From the NCBI GenBank assembly GCA_030068145.1, contig JAPJBO010000010.1, positions 1-64,000 of the forward strand: a DNA stretch of 64,000 nt. The letters are read 5' to 3'. Each line of letters begins with the position of its first letter. Within the stretch, counting starts at the first letter, position 1. This DNA comes from Diplonema papillatum. Lineage: Eukaryota > Euglenozoa > Diplonemea > Diplonemida > Diplonemidae. Made by a program: the position numbers and the translations under genes. Shown one piece after another: positions 42,976 to 55,411 of this stretch. Under the pieces are notes generated by a model. The model ran no database searches. It saw nothing but the letters and a program-made list of their open reading frames with translations, and was not told the origin of the DNA.

Positions 42976-44480
42976 TCCACACTACTTTACCTGGACATGT
43001 TACTCAAAGGGAAACTAACATCGACAATCTACAACCAATCGTCGCAAGGTAAGCCGGTTGCTAAGTTCTACTCGCAGTCATTGTAGGCCATGTTGAAGAA
43101 ACGTGCAGGACTACATGTTTCAGATCCAAAACTCAAGGTTGAACGGCAGCAAGTGCGAAGAATGACAGCTAGAACGCAGGAAACAGGAAGAGAGGAAAGT
43201 TGAGCACTTGATTGGCTACTAATCTTCCGGTTCTTCTCGGCGTCCAGTCAACAATAACACGCATTGTTGTAGACTCTTCATACCGTAAACCAAAACTAGT
43301 TGGCCGTACAAAGACCGGACCATGTACATGATGAACCGTATTCACCTGAACGCCGGCATGGCCACCATTTCTGCATACACTTACTCCTACCCGTTCCGGG
43401 CTGAAGGACTGGATCTCATGCGGAATTCCTCCTTTTCTTTTCTCAGCAGGGCTGAGTAACTACCTAACTAAAGGCCCCCAAACCAAGCCGGACCGATGAT
43501 CATCGGATGAGTGCAACAACTATGGTCTTTGTTCACAGTAGTAGACGATAGTTTGAACTTGATACGCAGCAACAATCTGTGATGAAAGACTGCACATCGT
43601 AGACGATAGCTGATCGAGGGATAGAAGACGAATCACGCTTTCGGACTTCTGTGGAAACGAGCATTCTGTTTCATTTTTTTCTTTCCATCAAGTCCCCTCA
43701 GGCTGATCAGGTTAGGTAGGGGAAGGTTGCCGGAAGTTCGAAAAAGGCGTCTTGAAAATGCACTGGCGGCTTAGCAGGGCGGCTTCAACTGTTTGGTTCA
43801 TATGCTACATCGGGGCACATGCCCTCGACCTCTCTACTTGTTGAATGTTTGAGCTGACTACTGGTACTTCGAGACCAGAATGCTTCGGAGGGTTATCTTC
43901 TGCAGAAGGGCTATCGAACAATTGGTTTGGACCAAGAAGAAATGGTCGCTGGCTGATTCCTCGCTCAATGCTCCCAGTGATCGTAAAGTAAGCAACCGGA
44001 CGTCTTCCTTTGCGTTTTGCACTCTTGAGGTTGGACGGACGGCGGTCAGGGGTCTGCCCTGTGATACGCTCAATACGAATAGGAGGGCACGATAAAATAC
44101 CTCAGGAACCCTGAAATCGATCGCCTACTTGCCTAGCGTCCTTCACCGCGCGCGCTTATATATAGCGGGCTTCACCGGACACTAAAGCTCTTGTTGCTGT
44201 TGTCCTTTGACAGAGTGAACCGATGCCTCTCATCTCACCTTCAAAACACGGCTGAGTCACGCATGTTCTTGACAGACGCTAGCGTCTGGCATTGTGCATG
44301 CGTGATACAGTCGTTGGGTGGTATTGACAAGGGGCTTCATCGGTCACTCGGTTGCTGTAGTGGGGAGTCTTATTGGCCAATGAGCAACTATCCCTACGTA
44401 AAACTGAAGGTGCGATATATTTTTCCGTTGCCGTTTTCGTTGTGGGTGTTCTACCCTAAAGATTGTGGACATGACGTGCT
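42976..44480. other. Intergenic; no gene supported
   Basis: Short frames without recognisable domains. A TATATATA sequence at 44157-44164 precedes a weak plus-strand frame (ATG at about 44263, to 44631) that encodes ~122 residues without family resemblance and runs into the tandem repeat. Confidence 0.45.
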
Positions 44481-44481
44481 G

Positions 44482-44990
44482 CCGCAGGCATCGCCACGGA
44501 ATACAGACAACCTTGAGGTTACTGATGCGGACAACTACGTAAAAACCCTTTGTGAGGTGTCACGGCTGTTTCAACAGGCGCGACCATATAACTGCAACGT
44601 ACGTATCAGACACCAAAACACAGAATCGTGACAGCGCAAGTTAAATGTCGTGACTATCCGACTGAGGACAAGAACAAGAGAGCAACTCGATTTTTCCGAC
44701 GAGGAAAAAGATGGTTATGGTTTTATCATCGCCGCAGGCAACACACACATTGCGCCACGGATAACAGAGGCAAACAACCTTGAAGATTACAGTCCAGCAA
44801 TTGATGCAGACATTCGTAAACACCTTGTGAGGTGTCACACGCGCGACCAGTAACTGCAGCGTAGGTATCAGATAACACAGCATCACGATAGCAAAAGTTA
44901 AATTTCGTGACTATCTGACTGAGGACAAGAAGAACAAGAGAGCAACTCGAATTCCGACGAGGAAAAAGATGGTTATGGTTCTATCGTTGC
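44482..44990. repeat. ~250-bp degenerate tandem duplication
   Basis: GCCGCAGGCA..CACGGA at 44482 recurs at 44731, and AAGTTAAATGTCGTGACTAT at 44638 recurs with one change at 44896, so the unit is about 250-258 bp in two to three partial copies. The copies have diverged, so this is an old duplication. Confidence 0.75.
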
Positions 44991-46024
44991 GGTATTGGCG
45001 CCAGCCTACAGCCAAAATAAGTATAAATAACTATCAGTGTAAAGATATTGTCGACGGTAATGTTGCTGTGTTCAGCTCGTCTGTGGTTGTCAGCTGCTCC
45101 ACCGAATTTTTCCTTCTTCTGCTGGATTGGCTTGCATCGCACTCACCCCGGCTGCCTTTTCCTAACAGGTCTGCTTCCTGCCGGAATGCGTGATTTACTC
45201 AGGGTATTATCGCCGCATATCGACTTACTGGACCATGATTAGCTTTGGTGAATTGGCACTTTACGTCTCTCCCTCGAAGGGAATACATGTGGGCTGATCC
45301 CCAAAGAAAGCACTCCCGCGGGCATTAAAGAGCTGGGAGTACGCCCGCCTCCCTGCGGCTGCGGGAGGAATCGATCGTTTTTTGGATTTATCGACGAGGG
45401 AGTGGGTACAGAAAATATACTTCCTGTCTCTCTTGGCTTCCGCCTGTCTGATGTCGCCTTGCGCTCGTCGTAGGCCAATGCGGGTTTCCCGCCTCGTTTT
45501 CCGCTTTTTTAGAGCGTAAATAACGGTATAACGATAGAACCATGGATGGTGTTTTTCACAAGACAAAGCTTACACAAAGCAAATGAGATATTTTGGCAAC
45601 GCAAACTCTTCACACGGATGCATTGGTTCTCTGCCAAGATTCGTCTTCAACACTGGTCGCAACAGCTTTGCTGCTATCACGAAAATGGGACAAAAAAACT
45701 TGTAGGGCGACTCCATAGTGTACAGAAAACCGTACGAGCCACACGGTTTGAAGGTTCAGAACTGACCGAAACGGACCTGAGAGTGGAAGGGGTGGAACGA
45801 AATGGGACGAACCAGGAGCAGGGCCCTGAGTACATTCACAGAGACAGGACATTAAAATCCAAATTCTCAGGTGATGCAATGAAGAAAATGGAGACAAAGG
45901 TTCTTGAGAACTGTCGCGATGTCTATTTGCACGCACTATCACCCGGCAACTGATGCTTTCCAGAAGTGCAGCGGCATCAATACATGCCCCGCGATGCCTT
46001 GACAAATGCCTTGAAACTGGCCTT
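44991..46024. other. No gene supported
   Basis: The plus-strand frame at 45546-45953 (135 codons) and the overlapping minus-strand frame at 45610-46122 have no recognisable motif. In the minus sense the region follows DENND6 and probably includes its 3' UTR. Confidence 0.4.
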
Positions 46025-49000
46025 TCATGTAGGCTGCAGGACGGTTGTCGCTGCTGAACCAAGAGCGTTCCCTGATGACTCACGAGCACAATTGCAAGCA
46101 ACGGGCCGACTGCGAGGACCATCCTCCGAGCTTATGCTTAATCTGAGGTCAGCAGCGCCGCTCGCAGGAACGTCTGACGAGCCTTCGTCACCGCTTTTTG
46201 CTGGACCACGGTCGCTGCATGGCGAGCTGATGTCGTTGGTGTCGACGTGACTCGTCGTATGAGAGCTGCCTGAACTTTGAACCTCAGTACCAGCACCAGG
46301 TACGAGATTGCTAGCGGGTGAAATACTTTGAACAACATCACCGACTTCCGATTCAGCATCATCAAAGCCTTCATCCGACAACAGAGCTTGTGGCAGCACT
46401 GCTTCTTCGCCAAGCGAGTTTCGATAGTGTCTCCGTAAAAGTGGTTTTCGAAGGTTCTCGGGCAGCGAAGCAAGGATGGTATCGATCTGCGCGATGGTGT
46501 TGCATGGTTGTTGCTGTGTCTAAAGATGAGAAGTTTCAAAACAAACTGTCGTATGTATCCGACATAGTTTCAGAATTGTCTTACCTAACCTCAAGTTAAA
46601 TGTCTGACAAAGTTGTCTTACCTACATCCCCCTGGTGCAACCTTTCGGGAAGTGAGACACTTTCACGAGGGATGAGACACTTTCACCTGCCTCTGATCTT
46701 GGCTTACTAGAAAAGCTGGTGCTAACTAGACTCCGAAAGCGAAGTGGACACTTTGCGTGTGGCTACTTTTTAACCCAAAGAACGGACTTTCGGAAGAGAA
46801 AGGGTGCTTCGAAACGATGTGCACCACTTTTCAGTGTATGCTGAGACAGTAGACTTTGCTTGGAAGATACTGTCGCGGTGAAACCAGGATTCGCCTTTCA
46901 CGCTGATACACTATTCATGTCCACAAAGAATCTTCCACATCTTTGTTTGTGCGCTCTCAGCCTTTGTTCGCACTCTCTAAGAAGAAGAGATCTTGTGCTA
47001 TTGGCGAAGGCTGCGTTGCTGCTGCAATCATCTGTTTTCCTGGTGGTGGACGCCACACTTTGATGTACGCCGGACACAACTGCTTGCGAGACCGGACGCT
47101 GCACTTCTGCACCAGCTGCAAAAAGCTCCACAACTTTTGGAACTAAGTCAGATATCCAAAACACTGTCGGACATGTAGAACAATTTGGACAGATACAAAC
47201 TTTTGAAACTAGTGGAAACTATGTCTGACCAATGAGACATTTCACCCGAAGTTTAATGAAAGCACTCCGAAACCTGTTTCGTGTCGGCCGAGGGAAAATA
47301 TGCATACCTGCTTTTGAAGGGCGGTGATAAAATTAGTGTCCCGCACTACCTTCTTCTCTTCGGCAGTCAAAGTCTGACATAAGGCCATGAGAACCTCGAT
47401 TCGCTGTCCTTCACCGCAGGTTCGAATAAAATCAGCAAGCTTCGGCGAGACTAGCTCGATCTTGTACCGCTCTAGAAGCTGCTCTTCGATCCAGGTTTCG
47501 AAGTGGCAGCCATCAAAGAAGTCATCGTAGAACTGGTGTACAAGCTTTGCATCCTTCTTGAATAACGACTTTTCGTAGCCATTCTTTCGGACGTGTTCTT
47601 TGAACACCCGCCGAGCAAACAATCGCTTGCACTCCGTCAGCTGCATGACAAACGGTACTTCAATATTTTGCCATGTCTCACTGAAGCAAGCATGCACTGG
47701 TTTCAGGAATTGGTCTGTCAAGTGCAGAAAATGCTTTCGGAGAACGTTTGTATTCACATGATCGGTTGTAGCATCAGAGCCGACAAGGAGCTGATCAAGG
47801 ATGGGCTTCACTGCCTCTGTCGAGCAATTGACAACAAACTGCCGTTCAGAGAGGAAAGTTTCACGAAACTCTGACAGCAGCCGCTCGCGCGACGACTTCC
47901 CCCTCGCTACAGACTTGTTCAGTTTCTTACGAAGTTCTTTCTCACGCTGTTGCTTTGCCTCGGCGCCCCCAGGCACTGTGTGGTCATTTAGCGTCAGCAC
48001 ATGAGGCCACGACTTCAGGACCTTAAGAAAGTATGGATTTGTCACCCCGATAATCGGCCCCTTTCGACACCTGGGTCCATCACGCTGCCCCAACCTTGCA
48101 AAATGCTTGAAGTCCTGGTCCTGCACCGAAAAATACGGTCGGAAATCAATGCATGACGTAATTGGGTGAATCAACGAGGTCATCGCGAGCGTAGCTGACG
48201 ACGATACAGTCGGCGATTGGCTGATTATACAAAGCGGCTCAGCTGCAATACCAAGTTCCCAGAGCTGCCATAACTTCCGGAGGCAGCTTCTGAAAATCGA
48301 AAACAGCGATACTTCGCCGAATATGTACCGCGTTCCACTCAATCGGTCGAGAAGGAGACCGTTTGCTGGGTGAGGCATAGCAATCGGCTGCATTCTCTGT
48401 CGAAGATCAGTCGCCGCTCTTCTCGTGTGCTTCGGGTCGATCACGTCTCGTGAGCTGAAGTTCAGAAGCGCAGGCTGCTGGTTTGTGCAACTAGAACCTA
48501 GCTCGTTCGTCTACCAGCAAAGGCGCCGGAAGAAGTCAGGATGTCACAAGCCAATTCCAATGGCCATACTGCAGTCCTTTGCGGCCCGATGCGCCGGGTG
48601 CTATACATGGATGTGTTGCTCATCATCTCACTTCGGTATTTGTAACTCTTGCTTGTTGGCAATTTGCTGCTGGCAATTTGCTGCACTTCCTGCTGATGCA
48701 GTGGACACAGCAGGGGGAAATCTGCCATCAGTCGGGCTCACGAGACACGGAGGGCGAAGAACGGAAGAAAAATGTAGCAAGCTTGCTGAAGCATACCTTG
48801 GAGGTGACAAAGAACTTTGGAGCGTGCCACTTTATCTCGTCACGAAGGAAAGGAAAGACGTATTCTCCTCCGGCTTCAGGGTAAGACCATGTAGCCATTT
48901 CCAGCAACGTATCCTGAAGGAGCTGGTGGCGTTCTGCATGATGAGGTGGCAGCCACGCAACAACAGAACACACAGCTGCTAACGCGGCGGCGACAGCCGC

Positions 49001-49885
49001 TGTGCCCTGGCTGACTTCAACTTCGACAACGTCCGCCAAAAAGCAGATCGTCGTGTCATTCTTTGGCTGGGTTCCTGCCTTCGGTGAATCTTCAGGCGAT
49101 TCATTCGGCGAATTCGCGGCAGACATCGTGTTGTATGTCATCAACTCGCTTCCAATGACGGTGCTTGTAGTTGTGCTTCTGCTCCCCACAGGCGTAGGAC
49201 TTATCGGACAAAGAGAGAAATACCGCTCGGCGACCTGCTTCACAACAGGCTCCAACAGCGAAGCAAAAGGCCACCTACTGAGAAGTACCAGCGAGTGCTG
49301 CACGTAGCCACGTGCGACACTACTGTCCTTCTTCTGGCGGAAGTAGACGTATCCGTAGTTGAACTTTGACTTTGAGCCTGCCCTTCGCGGCTTCACAACG
49401 TAGCAAGTGTCAAAAACGATGTGTGAGTTTCCATCCGGAAAAGCCATCATGCACACTTCTTTTTCCTGCTCTTTAGTCAGAGAGCCTTCAGGTACTACCT
49501 TTTCGACGACCTGGCCAGCCTCCAAGTCGAATCGGACGACAACAAAGGCAAGCGCCCACGGACTCGAGAGTTCTCGGGGGCACAAGTCGCTCCGCGACGA
49601 GAAAGCTGAACGGCTTCTTCTCACGCGCAAAGGCGCGCTGCTACTTCGTTTTCGAGCCAAAATCTCGCTCGATGCCTGCGGCGTGTTCGGTATCTCGCTA
49701 CTTAGCCTGCTGCACAAGCTAATGCTTCCTGCCATGGTTGCTGCTGTACCTGCAACGGGGCTGTTCATCTGACTGCGCGATTCTCTACCAAGAGTAAACC
49801 AAAACCGCGAACGTTGAGTGTCATCGTCTGATTTTGGCTGCTTCTCTGTTCGAAACAAGTTTTTCAACGGGGCCAAGCTTTGCAT
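46025..49885 (-). CDS. DENND6 family protein (DENN-domain Rab regulator), about 928 aa
   Basis: Three exons: 49885-48797, 48510-47308 and 46519-46025, joined by GTATGC..TAG introns (286 and 788 bp), all phase 0. The upstream DENN part is in exon 1 (WALAFVVVRFDLEAGQVVEKV near residue 112; YGYVYFRQKKDSSVARGYVQ; LVLLSRWPF), and exon 2 holds LWQLWELGIAAEPLCIISQS, DFRPYFSVQDQDFKHF and IIGVTNPYFLKVLKSWPHVL, matching human DENND6A/B order. The last exon starts TQQQPCNTIAQIDTILASLP, equivalent to the family's C-terminal helix, followed by an added ~115-residue acidic/Ser-rich tail. DENND6 proteins are GEFs or regulators for Rab GTPases in endosomal recycling. The N-terminal ~110 residues are low-complexity. 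The second intron holds short repeats (TGAGACACTTTCAC twice). Confidence 0.93.
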
Positions 49886-50049
49886 GCCGGCTTTTCCCCG
49901 AATCTGGCCTCAGCGCCCCTACCCTCTGCCCTCCCTCTGTTTTCCAGAGTCGCCCCTCTGCTTGTTATGAAGTAATTGTTGAACAAGTTTGCTCTGTGGG
50001 GCCGTAGTGACAGCAGTAACAGCATGACGGTTGTTGTTGAAAATGAGAA

Positions 50050-50090
50050 CGGACGAAGAAATGCGTAGTTTTATTCATTCTTTTACTTGT
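50050..50090 (-). promoter_or_regulatory. HAUS3 3' UTR with AATAAA
   Basis: On the minus strand: AAAAGAATGAATAAAACTAC then GCATTTCTTC, about 125-150 bp beyond the stop codon. It closely matches the kinase 3' UTR motif. 49886-50049 shows nothing else. Confidence 0.5.
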
Positions 50091-50210
50091 TCGTTGGAAG
50101 AATAGGGTCGACAGCTCTAAGAATATCTAGTCTAAGACTTGCGAAACACGGAAATAGAACGTTGCGACAAAAAAAGCATCGTCATTGACAGAAACTCTCA
50201 GTCCTCGGCG

Positions 50211-53200
50211 CTACGTTTTGCGGAGACCTCTCAGGATGCGCATGTTTTGCTCGCGGTACTCTGCAGGGGTCATCCGAGTTCCATCGGGACGGCGAAGGAA
50301 GGATAGCGCACCGCACGATGGTGCTTTGGGCTGCGCCTCGACTTCTTCTTCGGTTCGCGCTACTCTTTTGAAGGGCGATGCATGGTCGGTGCGTGACAGC
50401 AGACGTAATTCACCAGGAGACACTGCGGCTGGCCCGGTTGGCTCATAGTCTGCATTCCAGGTAGTGTACGCGAGTTTTGAGGGCTGCGACAGTGGCGAGA
50501 GGCGCTCGCGTGCCGTCGATATATCACCACGCGATGGCGACCAACAGCCACTTGCAGTGAAAGAAGCTCCTACTGCAGGGCAACGAGGTGGCGTGGCAGG
50601 GCTAGGCTTACAATCAATTACTCTCTTGAACGGGGATGTTCTGCTTGGCGATCGGATGCTTGCATATTGCGGGCTGTGTCCTTCTGACAAGGCGGGCATC
50701 AGCAATGAATCGTTCTTCCCGTGTGACGGCGACTGAGCATTTTCACTTCCCGTCGCTTTCATCGGCGTGCGTATACAGGGGGCGCTTCGTAACAACACAC
50801 CTGCGTTCCGTTTCTCGTTCTCGTCGGATGGCTCAGCTACTGGCCATTCTAAAGGGCGAGCTTCTCCCGAATCGGCTCGCTTGTGCATGATGTGAACGGC
50901 GGGCTTGCTGCTGTATTGATAATCATCGCGCGGACTCTCGATCATCTCGCTGTGACGGTCGTAATGGTCAAACAAAGGTTTCACGGCGTCGAGCTCTACC
51001 GACAAGTGCCCTGCACCAGACAACGCATTTTGACTGGTATTCACTCTGCGGCTTTCTTCCAATTTGCGGCTGACGTCAGTAACCCACTGCTGCTTCTTAT
51101 TGACCGCGTCTGGTTTGATAGCATCAATTTCGTCCATGACACTGAGAAGCTTTGCTGAATACTTGTCGATATGTGTCTTGATGTCGCCGAGCTCAACTTC
51201 GTGGCAGGTTTCCGGACGAGCAACTTGCAGTATCGGTCCGGCGTCCAATGAACATCGCGTCGGAATATGAAGCTGAGGCCTGCCGACCAAACCGCGCTTG
51301 TTTGACATACAAAGACCAATCGACAGTTCGTCGAAACACGCTGTGAGCGTTGCGGTAACACGCTTATCGTCAGCTCTGTGCCGCTGTAAAGCACTTTCCA
51401 GGTTACTGACTTCGACCGCGAGCGTGTTCGCTGCTTCGCCCTGTGAAAAGTGAAAGTGACGGTGAGAATGAGATGAGCTAACGTACCCCCTGAGCAGGCA
51501 CTTTCCTAACTTTTGAAATTGAGAAAAAGTGACAGCGGGAAAAAAAGAGATAGAGAGAGAGAGGGTTCCGCGTCCGGTCCCGCGAACACGCCCTGCCGCC
51601 CGTCCACGAACCGGCCTTCCGCCTCCAGCAGCGCCGCCCATGCCCACGAGCTGGCGTCCGTCCACAGGACGCTCCCTGTGTCCTCAGGGACGCCGCCCAC
51701 GACCCACGGGTTCTCCCGGACGATCTTCCGGAGCGCGCCCAGCTCCCGTCTTGCCGACGGAGGAACGTCGACGACCTCGTCCCACACCGGCGCTGCGGCG
51801 TCCACCATGCGCCCGCCGAGCCTTCCCGCGAACGACAGCAACGCCGCGAAGTGGCAGCGGGGCACTGCCAGGATATCAGTCGCCCAACGGCGCCCCCGAA
51901 AACTTCGGCGAACTGTCGGGCCGTCGCTCTGCCGGAAAGCACCGCCGTCATTCCGCTGCCGTTGACCCACCGCTCCGCCCACGACGGGTCGAGCCTGTGC
52001 CGCTGCGTCTCGGCAGCCAGGTCGAACTCGACCCCCACGCACACGAAACGCGAGCGAACCTGCCACAGCGTGTCGTCGCCTTCCACCCGCACTTCGACCC
52101 GCGTCGCCTGCGTCCTCTTCCGAAAAGCGGCCACGTTCCGCTCCGCCTCGTCCAGCGTCCCACCCAGGACAAGGAAGTTGTCCACCCAGGCCAAGCCCAA
52201 ATCACGCACCAGCACATTCGATGCGCGCTGCGCAATGCATGGCGCCCAAGACCACCCCATGCACAGCACGTTCAACAGCATGTCGCATCCCTTCACACCA
52301 ATCCCGAAATAACGCGATATGCCCGCGTGGATGGGAAACTGGTAGAAGTACGCCGTCGCACTGCATGGCGAACCGGTGCCGCTTGACCTCGGCGACGAAG
52401 TCGTGCAGCCGGGGCAGGTCCATGCCAGGTGGTCGGCTCATCGCGTCGTTCAGCGGCCGGGCATCCAGAACGAGACGTGCCGTTCGTCCGTCCTTCTTCG
52501 GCGTCGTGAAGGCCTTCATGGCGAATGCCGGCCGCGAACGTGCGTCGCTCGCCACCCCGCACGACCGCAGAGTCGCCCGGTGTCGCTCCATCCCGCGCGA
52601 CGGCACCCGGCACCCGCCTGCGGCGTCCCCAGACACGAAAGCCTCCGCAAACGCTACCGGATCCATCAACATCGGCAGCACCTCGCGGAATCGACCGACA
52701 CCGTCCATCGCCGCCAACGCCTCCACGTCGATGCGGTTCGACGTTACCCTCGCCAGAGGGAGCCCCGCGTCCGCCCGCCTACCCGGAGCCACTCGACACC
52801 CTGGAAGTGAGGGCGTCGACGAGTAGGTCGAGCTGGACACGTTGTCCGGGGCTTCGTCGTACACCGCCAGCCCGCCCGCGATGCCCTGCAGCCGCCTCTG
52901 CAGCCCTGCAAGACGCGACGCATCCCGACCCACTCCGCCTACACGGCCACCGCGACCGGCCGACTGCGGGCCCCCAACGGCAAGCACCCACGTCGGCGAG
53001 AGCGAACGGCGGCCGCACCCGTCCCCGCGGCGCTTTCCCCCGTCCACCCTCGGTCGCTTCCTCACCCAGCGACCAAAGGCCTGCCGCTCGTCGTCCGGCT
53101 CGTCCGCCCGACTGCGGCCGTCCACCCGCACCACGCGCTCCACCGGACGGGTTGTGGGCCCTCCCGTCCATCTCCACCACGCGCGCGTCCATGTCACCGC

Positions 53201-53322
53201 CATTCCAACCCTACCATTCGGAGTCCCGAGAGCAGTAAGGCGGTTGTCACGCCTTAGCAGTCCCAGGGCCTCTCCCCTCCCACCTATATGTGTTCTCGCT
53301 GTCATCGCTACCGCGCTGACAT

Positions 53323-53394
<72 letters not shown>

Positions 53395-55411
53395 ACATAA
53401 AACAAGTCAAAGGTTGTGGGACCCACCGTCAGGTGGGCCAGGCGAGATTCGGGGTAGCTCCCTGGGAGAGACAGGGACGCCTTAACAGTCCCAGGGCCTC
53501 TCCCCACCTCGTGATCACCGCTGCCGCGTCATCGTCCCTTCGTCGCTATCTCCATCGGTGCTGCCGCCAGCACTCAGGATCACGCGATACAAACTGTCAC
53601 GGTAAACGCGAGTCTCTCTGGTTCTGTACCAGTGAAGCCAATGCGAGCGACGAACTGCTCGGTCTGTCACGTCTGATTTATCTACCGAAGTGCTTCGGTA
53701 GTTGCAATCTCATGTTCAACTGTGCTGGACTAACAATAGAAGGCCCTTCTTACTACGGCTCCCTTCACAAAGGAAAATATGTGGATTCCGAACATTGCAT
53801 ACCCCCTTGTCCCCTTTTACCCCTTGTAAGCCCCCATGACCGGTGCATGAAAACGTGGATTGTGAAGAGAGGCCCATTCAGCACGTTTGGCAGCCTCAAA
53901 GATGCATCAAATGTCCCAATAATCACTTTTCCTGCAGGAAATCCCTCGAAAGGATCCCCGGCTCAACACAATTTGTGTTGAGCCGGGGATTTGATCTCTG
54001 TGGAAGCCTGGTTTACCCGTTCCATCTTGTTGCAAACATAGGAAACAGCGAGGAGAGCAACACGACACGAGGTGAGCAGTTCAAGTTGAGAGGTTGCGGA
54101 GCATACCACGGTCATTGTTGTTGGTAATAAGGACGCAGGATCAATCTTACCAAGAATCTTATGGCGGGCCGGTGGGGGCTGATCGAGCTTGAAGTCTTGT
54201 AGGGCACTGGATATGTCGACGTGTTGCGCCAGGTCTACGAGTGTGGCATTAGCCGAACGGATAACTCCTTTAATACATTGCGCTTCGTTCTCGAGCCAAG
54301 CATGTCCCAATGCGTGAGCCGCCCACCATTGTCGTTGGTAATACAGAACGTCTTCAAGAGTACTGAGATCATGACGGATTCGTGATTCCTCGAGTTCGAT
54401 GGTTCTCACAACGCTGTCATCATGAGGATTTGCCCAGTTCAACTGTACGGCACTGAGAAGCTCCCTGTTCTTGGCTGCAATATCAGCCCTTGCTCTCTCG
54501 AGAAGCGCTTCGTTCGCTGCGATGGTCGAGCGTACATCGTCACATGACATGTCATCAGCAGAACAATTACCCTGCTCAGCTACATTGCGTAGGTTGTCGA
54601 GCTCAGCTTGGGCCGCTTCAAGCTCCGCTTCAGCCGACAGGATACCAAAGCGAGAAACCACGTGAGCGTCGCGAAGCCTCAACATTTCCTTCTGCACCGA
54701 TGCTGCCGAACCACCATCTGACTGCACAGTGTGTCCCATCTGCTGTGAAACACTTTCGTGAAGATCAGAAATGAAGCTGCCGAGTTCGCCAAGCATTGCT
54801 TCGACTTCGGACATGTCACTGAAACAGGCAAATCGTTCTGCATGTTCGACAGGATTACTCGTCAGTGTATTGGCAGCCGAGATACAAAGTTGTTCATTTT
54901 CGCTCAGCGCTCTTGCAGCAGTCGCGTAGACGTGGTGCACTTGCTGCTCCTCACTATCAGCACACTCACGAAGCAGATTTGCCTCAGCTTGCGAAGCCGT
55001 AGCCAAGTTCGAAAAATGAAACTGCTGACGGCTTAGTGCTTCGCAGCGGCTCTGCAGACGATCAAGCATCTTTTTCTTAGCATTATTCATTGTCGTCATG
55101 CCATCGACGTGCTTCCGGCAGTCGTCCGAAGTCCCAACTTCCCGATACCTTTGCATGAGTTCATCACCGTGCAAGGTCTTCCCCTCAGATTCCAATTTCC
55201 TGTAAGCATTCAGCTCTTCCTGCGTGAACTGATCGGCGCATCCGAGTCCCGATATGATCTCTGCCAATGCCTTAGCTCCTTCGTTGTCAAAATGCTGCTC
55301 ACATGCCGCACTCACAGTTCCCTTGTAACCAATCCTTTGCAGCGCGTCAGCAAACCATGCATTGTCCGGCATCTCTTTCCTACCCTCCCGAAACCCACAT
55401 TCATCCTGCAT
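50211..55411 (-). CDS. HAUS3: HAUS augmin-like complex subunit 3, about 826 aa
   Basis: Exon 1 (55411-54151) encodes the augmin-3 N-terminus: FADALQRIGYKG near residue 19, then FTQEELNAYRKLESEGKTLHG, aligning with FVETLKKIGY and the SERELEAF...GKPILEG block of human HAUS3, followed by long coiled coils (YYQRQWWAAHALG). The donor is GTAAGA (phase 1). Exon 2 (51430-50211) continues with coiled coil (NTLAVEVSNLESALQRHRAD); acceptor GCAG|CG at 51430 restores phase, though a stronger-looking TTTTCACAG lies 10 bp upstream. A second internal Met (residue 14) is an alternative start. The last ~270 residues are a Ser/Pro-rich extension with two SPFKRV motifs. Augmin recruits gamma-tubulin to spindle microtubules for branching nucleation. 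The ~2.7-kb intron contains a retroelement. Confidence 0.8.
51530..53400 (-). mobile_element. GC-rich DIRS-like retroelement in the HAUS3 intron (broken)
   Basis: Same orientation as HAUS3. The N-terminal part (from about 53200) is Arg/Gly-rich; then TPKKDGRTARLVLDARPLND and DLPRLHDFVAEVKRHRFAMQ lead to the first catalytic Asp (near 52340), where a one-base frame change occurs; the RT continues with GCDMLLNVLCMGWSWAPC and a motif C with WVDN, then a thumb region and an RNase-H-like VLWTDASSWAWA in a further frame. The order resembles DIRS-type RT-RNase H; no tyrosine recombinase or integrase is visible. GC content is far above the flanking intron. (CT)n tracts lie at both ends (53392-53330 and about 51562-51546, minus sense). 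The frame breaks show an inactive copy. Confidence 0.75.
53250..53506. repeat. (GA)n tract inside a 228-bp-spaced direct repeat
   Basis: (GA)n of about 66 bp at 53327-53392. CAGTCCCAGGGCCTCTCCCC occurs at about 53259-53278 and again at 53487-53506, preceded by ACGCCTTA at both sites, so a ~228-bp segment is duplicated at the 5' end of the retroelement. Confidence 0.8.
53954..53990. repeat. Perfect 18-bp-arm palindrome with 1-nt spacer
   Basis: ATCCCCGGCTCAACACAA followed by one T and its exact inverse complement. It lies within the HAUS3 intron, 160 bp beyond the exon 1 donor. Flanking sequence is not inverted beyond the arms. Confidence 0.95.

Noticed and set aside
46025-46122. Separate minus-strand gene continuing past DENND6 (frame 45610-46122)
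   Set aside because: The DENND6 frame ends at 46025 in agreement with exon phase; the other frame has no domain or clear start.
51529-53981. Long plus-strand frames opposite the DIRS-like element
   Set aside because: GC-rich shadow frames; the RT motifs lie on the minus strand.
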